From DATEPR01 sp963780635 (GTDB lineage Bacteria; Actinomycetota; Actinomycetes; Mycobacteriales; Pseudonocardiaceae): 64,000 bases of DNA. Under the pieces are notes generated by a model. The model did not search any database. It had not been told where the DNA came from and saw only the letters and a program-made list of their open reading frames with translations. Of this stretch, positions 1 through 7,765 are shown piece by piece (positions within the stretch are counted from its first letter, which is position 1; each line of letters begins with the position of its first letter). The DNA lies in the NCBI GenBank assembly GCA_963780635.1, contig CAWACW010000024.1, positions 186,001 through 250,000 on the forward strand, given 5' to 3'. The translations under genes were made by a program, and so were the position numbers.

Positions 1-89
1 CCGGCACCACTCAGTCCGGCAAGCAGACCGCGCCGCCGCCGAGTTGGTACGACCAGCTGTGGAACTCGATCGTGGGCTCCCCGGGATGA
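1..89 (+). CDS. FtsB/DivIC-type septum formation initiator, C-terminal fragment
   Basis: This is the 3' end of a gene that begins before the window. Frame 3 reads a Pro-rich tail followed by WYDQLWNSIVGSPG and a TGA at 87-89, the usual end of the actinobacterial septum formation initiator (FtsB/DivIC) proteins. These are single-pass, coiled-coil members of the divisome that bridge FtsQ and FtsL. The TGA overlaps the ATG of the DUF501 gene (ATGA at 86-89), and the ftsB-DUF501-ppx order matches Rv1024-Rv1026 of M. tuberculosis. Only about 28 codons are visible, so the call rests on the tail motif and the gene order. Confidence 0.75.
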   Translation, partial: GTTQSGKQTAPPPSWYDQLWNSIVGSPG

Positions 90-583
90 TCGCGTCGCAC
101 CCACCAGCCACCGACGCGGACCGGGCCGACGTGGCCGCACAGCTCGGCAGGGCGCCGCGCGGCCTGCTCGCCGTGGTCGCGCGCTGCCCGAGCGGGCACC
201 CGGCCGTCGTCGCGACCAGCCCTCGGCTGCCCGACGGCAGCCCGTTCCCCACGCTGTACTACCTGACCTGCCCGCGCCTGTCCTCGTTGGCGAGCCGGCT
301 GGAGGCGGGTGGCGTCATGCGCGAGATGACCGACCGCCTGGCGACCGACCCCGAGGTGGCCGCCGCGTACCGGCGGGCGCACGAGTCCTACCTCGCCGAG
401 CGGGACGCGCTGGACCCGCTGGGCACCACCGTGACCGCGGGTGGGATGCCCGAACGAGTGAAGTGCCTGCATGCCCTGCTGGCCCATTCGCTCGCGGCTG
501 GTCCCGGCGTGAATCCGTTCGGCGACGAGGCCCTGACCCTGCTCGGCGAGTGGTGGCCCGCGGGCGACTGCCTCGGGGGATAG
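86..583 (+). CDS. DUF501 family protein
   Basis: The product has 165 residues and belongs to the DUF501 family, found in nearly all actinobacteria between ftsB and ppx (Rv1025 type). Visible family marks are the central segment PFPTLYYLTCPRLSSLASRL, a conserved R-(x)3-MTDRLA helix, and the RVKCLHALLAHSLAAGPGVNPFGDEAL block near residues 125-150, split here only by description. The ATG at 86 overlaps the ftsB stop codon by four bases, which favours it over the in-frame GTG at 44. The biochemical function is unknown; the conserved Cys and His residues in the YYLTCPR and KCLHALLAH segments would suit metal binding, but that is inference. Expected to be co-translated with ftsB. Confidence 0.9.
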   Translation: MIASHPPATDADRADVAAQLGRAPRGLLAVVARCPSGHPAVVATSPRLPDGSPFPTLYYLTCPRLSSLASRLEAGGVMREMTDRLATDPEVAAAYRRAHESYLAERDALDPLGTTVTAGGMPERVKCLHALLAHSLAAGPGVNPFGDEALTLLGEWWPAGDCLGG

Positions 584-800
584 CGAGTCCCCTGTAACGC
601 GGAGCGGTCCGTCAACAGTTGAATCGTTCGTACTTTTCCGGCAGGCCATAGGTAATTCGGTGGCAAGAACTGCTGCGTAAGGATGAGCAGCAGGTAGACA
701 TTTGTGAACCAAGACGGTTGAGGGCATGACTTTGGCGGCTGGAGAGGGCAAGCTGGGAAATCCGGGAGCACGGTGAGGCAACGGGGAGGGTGGTTTCGTA

Positions 801-2108
801 GTGGGACCGACCAGGAGGCGGCGTGCCGACAAGTTCAGGCCGCAGGCGAGTCGCCGCCGACGTCGGACCGTAGCCGCCGCTCTGGCGTGTGCGGTCGTGA
901 CATTACCGGTCGCACTGTCCGCTGACGTCGCCTCCGGCTTCGTGAACGCCGCCGACCAGGGCCCCCTCGGTAACCCGGCCGCTGCCCAAGGTCAGTCGTC
1001 GGTGCCCAGCGCGCTCGGTGCGACCGGCCAGACCCCGCACGACACCCAGCTCTCGCCCCAGGTGGTCCACGACGCGGGCAACCAGACCGCACTGGCCAAT
1101 GGCCTGTCCACCGGTGCCAACGGCCAGGCGGCCGACCTGCCCAGCGGCCCGCTGGGCATTCCCGGCGTGGTGCTGGACGCCTACCTGCACGCGCAGAACG
1201 TGATGAGCGCGCAGGACCCGGGTTGTCACCTGCCGTGGTGGCTGCTGGCCGGTATCGGCAAGATCGAGTCCAGCCAGGCCGAGCACGGCGAGGTGGACTC
1301 CAACGGCACCACGTTCCGCCCGATCCTCGGCCCCGAGCTCAACGGCTCGAACGGCTTCGCCGCGCTCCCCGCGATCAACGGCGGCCAGTGGACCGGCGAC
1401 CCGGTGTGGCAGCGCGCGGTCGGCCCGATGCAGTTCCTGCCTTCGACGTGGCTGCAATGGGGCAACGGCGGCAATCCGAACAATGTGTACGACGCCGCCC
1501 TGGCCGCTGGCCGGTACCTGTGCGCGGGCGGCGGTGACCTGTCCCAGCCTGCGGCCCAGGCAGCGGCGGTGTTCAGCTACAACCACTCCGACTCCTATGT
1601 CCAGATCGTGCTGGTCTGGGCGAACGCCTACCGCAACGGCGTGACGCCGCTGCCCGAGACGGTCGTCTCGCCCGAAGGCCCGATGCCCCCCAACCACCCC
1701 GTCGGCCCGCCCACCGGTGGCAACGGCGGTGGCGGCAGCATCCTGGCCGACGGTGGCAGCGGCACGAAGCCCGGTGGCGCCGGCACCAAGCCCGCCGGTG
1801 GCGGTGGCGGCGCTGTGTCCGCGCCGACCGGCTCCTCGCCCACGCTGACGTCGACCCCGGGTACGCCGAGCCCGACGTTCACGGTCCGGCCCTCGCCGCC
1901 TCGCTCCACCCCGCCGAGCACGCCGACGTCGACGACCACGTCCACGTCCACGACCACGTCGACGACCACCTCGCCGACCTGTCCGACGCCGACCACCGAC
2001 GCGGCCGCCCCGACGAGCACGCCGCCGACGTCGACCCCGCCGCCGCCGTCGGGCTGCCCGACGCCGACGACGACCTCCACCCCGCCCCCACCCGCGCCGG
2101 CCTCGTAA
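801..2108 (+). CDS. Secreted lytic transglycosylase (SLT fold) with Thr/Pro-rich tail
   Basis: The 435-residue product starts with an Arg-rich n-region and a hydrophobic stretch (residues 22-45), a signal peptide or membrane anchor. The catalytic module lies at about 125-275: GIGKIESSQ carries the catalytic Glu (about 152), and AVGPMQFLPSTW near 206 is typical of MltB/SLT-like murein transglycosylases that cleave the MurNAc-GlcNAc bond of peptidoglycan. From about 290 the chain is Gly-rich, then almost pure Thr, Ser and Pro, likely a wall-spanning or O-mannosylated linker. The start is GTG after a GGGAGGG ribosome site; a longer N-terminus is not excluded. It sits in the ftsB-ppx cluster, which suggests growth-linked wall remodelling. 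The 217-bp leader shows no riboswitch I can identify. Confidence 0.85.
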   Translation: MGPTRRRRADKFRPQASRRRRRTVAAALACAVVTLPVALSADVASGFVNAADQGPLGNPAAAQGQSSVPSALGATGQTPHDTQLSPQVVHDAGNQTALANGLSTGANGQAADLPSGPLGIPGVVLDAYLHAQNVMSAQDPGCHLPWWLLAGIGKIESSQAEHGEVDSNGTTFRPILGPELNGSNGFAALPAINGGQWTGDPVWQRAVGPMQFLPSTWLQWGNGGNPNNVYDAALAAGRYLCAGGGDLSQPAAQAAAVFSYNHSDSYVQIVLVWANAYRNGVTPLPETVVSPEGPMPPNHPVGPPTGGNGGGGSILADGGSGTKPGGAGTKPAGGGGGAVSAPTGSSPTLTSTPGTPSPTFTVRPSPPRSTPPSTPTSTTTSTSTTTSTTTSPTCPTPTTDAAAPTSTPPTSTPPPPSGCPTPTTTSTPPPPAPAS

Positions 2109-2112
2109 CCTG

Positions 2113-2136
2113 GTGCGCGGATACGTAGCCGCGCAC
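2113..2136 (+). terminator. Hairpin between transglycosylase and ppx
   Basis: A perfect 8-bp stem (GTGCGCGG at 2113-2120, CCGCGCAC at 2129-2136) lies five bases after the transglycosylase stop and just before the AGGAGGG ribosome site of ppx. With no T-tract it may be a weak terminator or attenuator. Confidence 0.5.
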
Positions 2137-2148
2137 TGAGGAGGGTGG

Positions 2149-3102
2149 ATGGGCCGGGTTGCCGCCATCGACTGTGGGACGAATTCGATCCGCCTGCTCG
2201 TGGCCGACGTGACCGTGCGCGAGGATGGCACGGCCTGGCTGCGCGACGTGCACCGCGAGATGCGCATCGTGCGGCTCGGCCAGGGTGTCGACGCCACCGG
2301 CAGGCTCGCCCCCGACGCTCTGGCCCGGACCAGGGCGGCGCTGGTGGACTACACGCGGATCGCGGCCCGCAAGGGCGTCGAACGCGCCCGGATGGTGGCC
2401 ACGTCGGCGACCAGGGACGCGAGCAACCGGGACGAGTTCTTCGGCATGACCGCCGAGATACTCGGCGCGCCCGCCGAGGTGATCAGCGGCGAGGAGGAGG
2501 CCCGGCTGTCCTTCACCGGCGCGGTCGGTGACCTCGACCCGGCGGACGGCCCGTTCCTGGTGATGGACGTCGGCGGCGGTTCCACCGAACTGGTGCTGGG
2601 CACCTGGGACGGCGGCAAGGCCGATGTCCAGACCACCCGGTCGGTGGACGTGGGCTGCGTGCGGCTGACCGAACGGTGCCTGCACAGCGACCCGCCCACC
2701 CCGGCCGAGGTCGAGGACGCCGTGCGGACCGCGTCCGACACGCTGGCACCGGCGTTCGCGGCGGTGCCACTGGAGGAGGCCAGGACGTTCATCGGCGTGG
2801 CAGGCACGGTCACCACGATGTCGGCGGTGCACCAGGACCTGACCGAGTACGACCCGGACCTGCTGCACCTGTCCCGGCTGCCGATGCCGGCGATCGCCGC
2901 CGTGACCGAGCGGCTGGTCGCGATGACGCGGGCGGAGCGGGCCGCGCTCGGGCCGATGCACCCCGGCCGGGTGGACGTGATCGGGGCGGGCACGATCATC
3001 GTGCGGACCGTGGCCGAGCAGGTGGCGGCCAGGGCCGGGCTCGCCGACCTGGTGGTCAGCGAGCACGACATCCTGGACGGCATAGCCCTGGCGCTGGCCT
3101 AG
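2149..3102 (+). CDS. ppx: Ppx/GppA family exopolyphosphatase
   Basis: The 317-residue protein belongs to the Ppx/GppA branch of the ASKHA phosphatases, which release phosphate from the end of polyphosphate chains or from pppGpp. The N-terminal phosphate-binding motif AIDCGTNSIRLLVADV (residues 5-20) and the second glycine loop DVGGGSTELV (about 141-150) are present, as is GEEEARLSF near 114, which carries the Glu that activates water. The length matches the short two-domain mycobacterial enzyme (Rv1026) and lacks the C-terminal HD-like domain of E. coli Ppx. The ATG at 2149 follows a strong GAGGAGGG site. It is the last gene of the ftsB-linked cluster. Confidence 0.93.
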   Translation: MGRVAAIDCGTNSIRLLVADVTVREDGTAWLRDVHREMRIVRLGQGVDATGRLAPDALARTRAALVDYTRIAARKGVERARMVATSATRDASNRDEFFGMTAEILGAPAEVISGEEEARLSFTGAVGDLDPADGPFLVMDVGGGSTELVLGTWDGGKADVQTTRSVDVGCVRLTERCLHSDPPTPAEVEDAVRTASDTLAPAFAAVPLEEARTFIGVAGTVTTMSAVHQDLTEYDPDLLHLSRLPMPAIAAVTERLVAMTRAERAALGPMHPGRVDVIGAGTIIVRTVAEQVAARAGLADLVVSEHDILDGIALALA

Positions 3103-3271
3103 CTAGTGGTGCGTCCGGTAACCCTCACCGGGCGATTCCGGCCCCGGGCGGACACCTCGCGGCGTTGTCGTCGCCCAGGTACGACACAGGTACCTGGGCC
3201 TTCTCCGTCTTGCGATGCGCCCAGCTGGAACCGGAATTCCACCGGCATGGTCACCGGACGCACACCACTAG
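3103..3271. repeat. Near-palindromic 169-bp element between convergent genes
   Basis: The interval from the ppx stop to the stop of the peptidase gene is one imperfect palindrome. It begins CTAGTGGTGCGTCCGGTAA and ends with the reverse complement of CTAGTGGTGTGCGTCCGGT, a two-base indel apart, and the similarity continues inward for about 45 bp on each side (ATTCCGG in both arms). The centre holds a perfect 10-bp stem, GCCCAGGTAC (3173-3182) with GTACCTGGGC (3190-3199). Both ends carry CTAG. It looks like a small non-autonomous inverted-repeat element or REP-type sequence now serving as a two-way terminator. No second copy was found in this window. Confidence 0.6.
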
Positions 3272-4752
3272 TCGCCGCCACCCGCGACGAACGCCGCCAG
3301 GTCGGCGGACTGCTGCAGCCTGCTGGGTTCGTGCACGTACATCATGTGGCCGGCCTCGTAGTACTCGACCGTGATGTTGTCGCGCAGGTCGGTCGGGATC
3401 TGCAGGTGCGCCAGCACGTGCTCGGCCGCGTAGTACGGGGTACCGCCGTCGTAGTAGCCGCACGCGACGTACACGCGCAGGTCCGGGTTGGACCGCATGG
3501 CCGACGCCAGCCTGCCGCTCACCGTCACCGGCGCGCCCTCGAACTCCTTGAACGACCACGGCTGCACCCGCGAGGTGAGGATCTCGTAGGGCAGGTCGTT
3601 GGAGTACTGGAGTTCGGTGCGGATGTAGTGGTTGAAGGCAGCCGCGTACGGGCCGAGGATCGCCGAGTACGAGGCGTCCTCGACGAACCGTTCCCGGCCC
3701 GAGTCGGGGTCCCACCCGGTGAACCGCGCGTCCAGCCGCCCGGTCACCTGGCGGCGGTCGCGCAGCAGTTCGGTGTAGAAGCGCACGTGTTCCAGCCGGA
3801 GGTTCACCGCGTCCACGTAGTCGGTGGACAGCCCGGTCAGCGACGCGAGCCTGCTGACGGCGTCGGCGCGCTGCTCGTCGGAGAGCCTGCTGCCCCTGGC
3901 CAGGGCCCACGGGTAGTCGCGCTCGGCGAACTCCTCGGCCTCGTCCAGCACCTCGCGCAGCGGCCGGTCACCGTGCTTGCCGTGGTAGTGCGCGACGGCC
4001 GCGTAGGTCGGCAGGTACAGCGGGTAGGACAGGTCGTTGCCCTCGTTGAAGCGGACCGTGCCCATGTCCAGTACGGACGAGATGAGCATGATTCCGTTGA
4101 GGTACATGCCATGCCGGTCCTGCAGGTGGTCGGCGAGCGCGGCCGCCCGCAGCGTGCCGTAGGACTCGCCACACAGGAACTTCGGCGACATCCACCGGCC
4201 GTTGCGCGACGTCCACAGCCGGATCACCTCGCCGACGGACTCCAGATCGCCGGTGAAACCGTGGTAGTCAGCGGGCTTCTCGCCCTTCGCTGCCCGGGAG
4301 TAGCCCGTGGTCACCGGGTCGATGAACACCAGATCCGTTTGTGCCAGCAGGGTTTCCGGGTTGTCGGCCACCCCGTACGGCGGGGGAGTGCGGTCGCCGA
4401 CGTCACCGGACAGGACGCGGCGCGGACCGAGCAGTCCCATGTGCAGCCACACGCTGGACGAGCCGGGGCCGCCGTTGAACGCGAACGTGACCGGCCGGGT
4501 GCCCGGGTCTGCGCCCGCCAGCACGTAGGCGGTCACGAAGATCTCCGCCTTGGGCAGATGCCCGTCGAACGCCCCGTCGGTCACCGTCTCCTGGCGCAGC
4601 ACCACCCGGCCGGTCGTGGCCGTGTAGCTCAGCGTCCGCCCGCCCACCTCGACCTCGTGGATCGTGGTCACCAGATCGTCGGTGGGTTCGGGCCGCTCGT
4701 CCTTGGCTCCGCTGTCCTTGTCGCTGCCGTCCTTGGCCTGCTCGTCCGTCAT
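3268..4752 (-). CDS. Peptidase S10-like serine carboxypeptidase
   Basis: The product of about 494 residues is related to the serine carboxypeptidases (S10, alpha/beta-hydrolase fold). The nucleophile elbow CGESYGT gives the catalytic Ser near 195; NGGPGSSSVWLHMG near 95 is the oxyanion-hole motif; the Asp lies in ACGYYDGGTPYY near 432 and the His in EAGHMMY near 469. There is no signal peptide and the first 25 residues are charged (Asp/Lys-rich), so it is probably cytoplasmic, unlike eukaryotic relatives. The ATG at 4752 is preferred; a GTG two codons upstream (4758) is in frame. Its stop codon lies at the very edge of the 169-bp inverted-repeat element. Substrate unknown. Confidence 0.88.
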   Translation of the reverse strand: MTDEQAKDGSDKDSGAKDERPEPTDDLVTTIHEVEVGGRTLSYTATTGRVVLRQETVTDGAFDGHLPKAEIFVTAYVLAGADPGTRPVTFAFNGGPGSSSVWLHMGLLGPRRVLSGDVGDRTPPPYGVADNPETLLAQTDLVFIDPVTTGYSRAAKGEKPADYHGFTGDLESVGEVIRLWTSRNGRWMSPKFLCGESYGTLRAAALADHLQDRHGMYLNGIMLISSVLDMGTVRFNEGNDLSYPLYLPTYAAVAHYHGKHGDRPLREVLDEAEEFAERDYPWALARGSRLSDEQRADAVSRLASLTGLSTDYVDAVNLRLEHVRFYTELLRDRRQVTGRLDARFTGWDPDSGRERFVEDASYSAILGPYAAAFNHYIRTELQYSNDLPYEILTSRVQPWSFKEFEGAPVTVSGRLASAMRSNPDLRVYVACGYYDGGTPYYAAEHVLAHLQIPTDLRDNITVEYYEAGHMMYVHEPSRLQQSADLAAFVAGGGD

Positions 4753-4811
4753 GGCCACACCCTAAGGTGTGACTGCGTACCGCGATCAAGCCCGATCAGC
4801 TGGGGAGACGA

Positions 4812-5537
4812 GTGACGAATCCCGCTGCCCTCGCCGGTTCGGCGGCCGATCTGGTCGAACTCGATCAACTGGTCGCCGACTGCCGCGCGTGCCCCCGCCT
4901 GGTCGCGTGGCGCGAGCAGGCCGCCCGGGAGAAGCGGGCCGCCTACGCCGACGAGGACTACTGGGGTCGCCCGGTGCCCGGGTTCGGGCCCGCGGCCGCG
5001 CGGCTGGGCATCGTCGGGCTCGCCCCCGCCGCGCACGGCGGCAACCGGACCGGCCGGATGTTCACCGGCGACCGGTCCGGCGACGTGCTGTTCGCCGCCC
5101 TGTACGCGGCCGGGCTGGCGTCGCAACCGGACTCGACCCGCCGCGGCGACGGGATGGAGCTGTACGGCACCCGGATGCTCTCGCCGGTGCGCTGCGCGCC
5201 GCCCGAGAACAAGCCGTCCCCGGCCGAGCGGGACACGTGCCGCGCGTGGCTGGTCAGGGAGCTCACGCTGCTCGCGCCGACCCTGCGGGCGATCGTGGTG
5301 CTGGGCGCGTTCGGCTGGCACGCACTGCTGCCCGCGGTGGCCGAGGCGGGCTGGACCGTGCCGAAACCGCGCCCGGTGTTCGGTCACGGCGCCCACGTCG
5401 TGCTGCCTGGTCCGACCGACCTGCACCTGCTCGGCTGCTACCACGTCAGCCCGCACAACACGTTCACCGGCAGGCTCACGCCCGCGATGATCGGCGAGGT
5501 GCTGGGCTCGGCGAAGCGGCTGGCCGGGCTGGCGTAA
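4812..5537 (+). CDS. Family 5 uracil-DNA glycosylase (UdgB type)
   Basis: The 241-residue protein matches family 5 UDGs, which excise uracil and often hypoxanthine or other deaminated bases from DNA. Motif 1 is GLAPAAHGGNRTGRMFTGD (about 68-86), which has Ala where families 1-4 carry a polar catalytic residue, a hallmark of family 5. Motif 2 is HVSPHNTFTGRL (about 213-224). The N-terminal Cys-rich segment DCRACPRLVAWR provides part of the expected 4Fe-4S ligand set, and further Cys residues lie at RMLSPVRCAPPENK and RDTCR. The start is GTG after GGGAGACGA. It stands alone between the S10 gene (divergent) and the DUF4129 operon. Confidence 0.92.
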   Translation: MTNPAALAGSAADLVELDQLVADCRACPRLVAWREQAAREKRAAYADEDYWGRPVPGFGPAAARLGIVGLAPAAHGGNRTGRMFTGDRSGDVLFAALYAAGLASQPDSTRRGDGMELYGTRMLSPVRCAPPENKPSPAERDTCRAWLVRELTLLAPTLRAIVVLGAFGWHALLPAVAEAGWTVPKPRPVFGHGAHVVLPGPTDLHLLGCYHVSPHNTFTGRLTPAMIGEVLGSAKRLAGLA

Positions 5538-5589
5538 CCGATATCAATCCAGTGTCCATCGCCTCGCCCGGCCGGGTCGATGAGGCATC

Positions 5590-6309
5590 GTGTCAGCTGT
5601 GCCGCCACCCATGCGGGTCACACTGCCGCTGCTCGCGTCGCTCGGCGCGCTGCTCCTGCTGGCCGTCCTGGCCGCGAGGGGCCGCTCCGACGTGCCGCGC
5701 GGCGCCGGGCTGGTGCTCGGCCCTGTTACCGCGACGCCCAAGCCGTTGAGGATCCAGGAGCCGCTCGATGGCGGCCAACTGCACACCGTGCTCGGCCTCG
5801 GCGCGAGCACGATCTTCGTGGTCGCGCTGGTCGCGTTGTTGTTCGGCCTCGCGACGGCGTTCGTGCTGCTGGGCTCGATCCGCTGGCGGCGCAGGCTCAC
5901 CCTGGCCCGGCGGCCGTCAGCCGGGAACGTCGTGGCAGGCGAGGATGGCGACGGCGAGCTGACGCTGAGCCTGTTGCGCGGCACCAGATCCGCGCTGGCA
6001 CTGCTGCGGCAGCGGGCGGGCGGACCACCGGCCGACGCCGTGCAGGAGGCCTGGCTGGCCCTGGAGGGCGCCGCCGCCGAGCACGGCACCGCCCGGCGGC
6101 CCGAGCAGACGTCCACCGAGTTCACCGAGGCCGTGCTCGCCGCGCACGCCGTCGACCCGGCCGCGCTGACCACGCTGCGCGGTCTGTACCAGCGGGCGAG
6201 GTTCGGCCAACCGGACACCGTGACCGAAGCGGACGCCGAGGCCGCGATCGCCGCGCTGGACCGCATCGCGGCGACCCTGGCGGGCGAGCCGGCCGAGGCG
6301 GCCCCGTGA
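5590..6309 (+). CDS. DUF4129 domain membrane protein
   Basis: First gene of a five-gene operon. The 239-residue product has a hydrophobic segment at about 10-30, a second at about 70-98, and a cytoplasmic alpha-helical domain at about 130-235 that fits DUF4129 (VQEAWLALEG, TSTEFTEAVL, TLRGLYQRARFG). DUF4129 occurs as a separate protein or fused to transglutaminase-like membrane proteins next to MoxR and DUF58 genes. The GTG start at 5590 has a weak GAGG site; its TGA overlaps the GTG of the next gene. Function unknown beyond association with the MoxR/DUF58 system. Confidence 0.85.
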   Translation: MSAVPPPMRVTLPLLASLGALLLLAVLAARGRSDVPRGAGLVLGPVTATPKPLRIQEPLDGGQLHTVLGLGASTIFVVALVALLFGLATAFVLLGSIRWRRRLTLARRPSAGNVVAGEDGDGELTLSLLRGTRSALALLRQRAGGPPADAVQEAWLALEGAAAEHGTARRPEQTSTEFTEAVLAAHAVDPAALTTLRGLYQRARFGQPDTVTEADAEAAIAALDRIAATLAGEPAEAAP

Positions 6310-6776
6310 TCGGCCTGCGCGGTGTGCTGACGACCGTCGCCGTCGGGGTGCTGCTGACGTACGCGCTGACCAAGCTCGTGGGCACGCCCGTGGTCTGGTC
6401 CGCGCTGATCGCGCTGCCCCTGGCCATCCTGCTGCTGCTGGTGCTCGTGTCCCCGCCCGGCATCGAACCGGTGTGGGCACCGCCACCGGAACTGCCCGCC
6501 GTGGCCGCGCACCTGGACGCCAGCATGCTGGCGGGCAGGCTGGAGGACGCCGTCGACGACCAGGGCCGGTACCGCACCCGCGTGCAGCCCCGGCTGGCCG
6601 CTCTCGCGCTCACCGCGTTGCGCCGCTCCGGCCTGACCGACCTGGTGGACCTCACCGATCCACGAGCCGCCACCGCGCTCGGCCCGCGCTGGCACGCGGT
6701 GCTCACCGACCCGTCCGCCACGCTGCCGTCGTCCGACGAACTGCTGGTCCTATTGGCACTACTGGAGGAACAGTGA
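6306..6776 (+). CDS. Small membrane protein of the MoxR operon
   Basis: The 156-residue product is read from a GTG that overlaps the preceding stop (GTGA at 6306-6309). It has two adjacent membrane segments (about residues 4-22 and 28-50) and then a soluble helical part of about 100 residues with no motif I recognise. Its own stop overlaps the GTG of the moxR gene. Such DUF4350-like or unnamed small membrane proteins are common between DUF4129 and MoxR genes in actinobacteria. Position and topology, not sequence identity, support the call. Confidence 0.75.
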   Translation: MIGLRGVLTTVAVGVLLTYALTKLVGTPVVWSALIALPLAILLLLVLVSPPGIEPVWAPPPELPAVAAHLDASMLAGRLEDAVDDQGRYRTRVQPRLAALALTALRRSGLTDLVDLTDPRAATALGPRWHAVLTDPSATLPSSDELLVLLALLEEQ

Positions 6777-7765
6777 CGCGCGAGTCCACTGTGGAGGAAC
6801 TGGTACCGGTCGACATGATCGCCCGCGAGTGCGGCGCGGTGCTCGGGTCGGTCGGCACCGCGGTCGTCGGCCGGACAGCGACGCTCCGGCTCGCGCTGGC
6901 AGCGGTGCTCGCAGGTGGGCATGTGCTGTTCGAGGACGTGCCGGGCCTTGGCAAGACGCTGATGGCCCGCAGCATGGCGCAGGCCCTTGGCCTGGACTTC
7001 AAGCGGTTGCAGTGCACCCCGGACCTGCTGCCCGCGGACGTCACCGGCTCGTTCCTCTACGACCCGGGCAGCCGGGAGTTCGTGTTCCGCTCCGGTCCCG
7101 TGTTCGCCGGGCTGCTGCTGGCCGACGAGATCAACCGGACCACCCCGAAGACCCAGTCCGCGTTGCTGGAGGCCATGCAGGAACGGCAGGTCACCGTCGA
7201 GGGCCGCACGTTCCCGCTGCCCCGCCCGTTCCACGTGCTCGCCACCGCGAACCCCATCGAGTACGAGGGCACCTATCCGCTGCCCGAGGCGCAGCTGGAC
7301 CGGTTCCTGGTCCGGCTGGACGTCGGCTACCCACCCGCCGACGAGGAGGTCGAGGTGCTGCGGCGCAGGCTGGTCCGGCAGCGTGAGGAGACCTCCGTCG
7401 AGCCGGTGCTGGACTCCCGCCGGTTCGCCGAGCTGCAGGCGGGCGTCGAGCGGGTCACCGTCGACGAGGACGTGCTGCGCTACTGCGTCGACCTGACCAT
7501 GGCCACCCGGTCGCACCCGTCGGTCGAGGTGGGTGCGTCGCCACGCGGTGCGCAGGCGTTGGTGCTGGTGGCCAGAGCCCTCGCGGTGCTGGCCGGGCGG
7601 GACTTCGTGCTGCCCGAGGACGTGAAGACGTGCGCGGTCGCCGCGCTCGCGCACCGGCTCACGCTGCGCGCGGAGACCTGGACGTCCGGGCTCACCGACG
7701 TGCAGGTGATCGCCGAACTGCTCGGCAAGGTCCCGGGGCCGGCCACGACCCGCGGACCCGCATGA
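6773..7765 (+). CDS. MoxR family AAA+ ATPase
   Basis: The 330-residue protein is a MoxR-type AAA+ chaperone thought to remodel or activate partner proteins, often with a VWA or DUF58 protein. Walker A is VPGLGKT (about 56-62), Walker B LLLADEIN (about 114-121), and the sensor/MoxR-specific block NPIEYEGTYPLPEAQLDRF follows. The C-terminal lid domain ends near SGLTDVQVIAELL. The GTG start overlaps the upstream TGA, and the stop overlaps the ATG of the DUF58 gene, so tight translational coupling is expected. Confidence 0.93.
   Translation: MTRESTVEELVPVDMIARECGAVLGSVGTAVVGRTATLRLALAAVLAGGHVLFEDVPGLGKTLMARSMAQALGLDFKRLQCTPDLLPADVTGSFLYDPGSREFVFRSGPVFAGLLLADEINRTTPKTQSALLEAMQERQVTVEGRTFPLPRPFHVLATANPIEYEGTYPLPEAQLDRFLVRLDVGYPPADEEVEVLRRRLVRQREETSVEPVLDSRRFAELQAGVERVTVDEDVLRYCVDLTMATRSHPSVEVGASPRGAQALVLVARALAVLAGRDFVLPEDVKTCAVAALAHRLTLRAETWTSGLTDVQVIAELLGKVPGPATTRGPA

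Noticed and set aside
584..800. c-di-AMP riboswitch ahead of the lytic transglycosylase, as seen for some actinobacterial wall hydrolases
   Set aside because: The conserved ydaO words are not present.
3106..4815. Plus-strand frame opposite the S10 peptidase
   Set aside because: It is the complement of a clear peptidase gene and crosses the inverted-repeat element.
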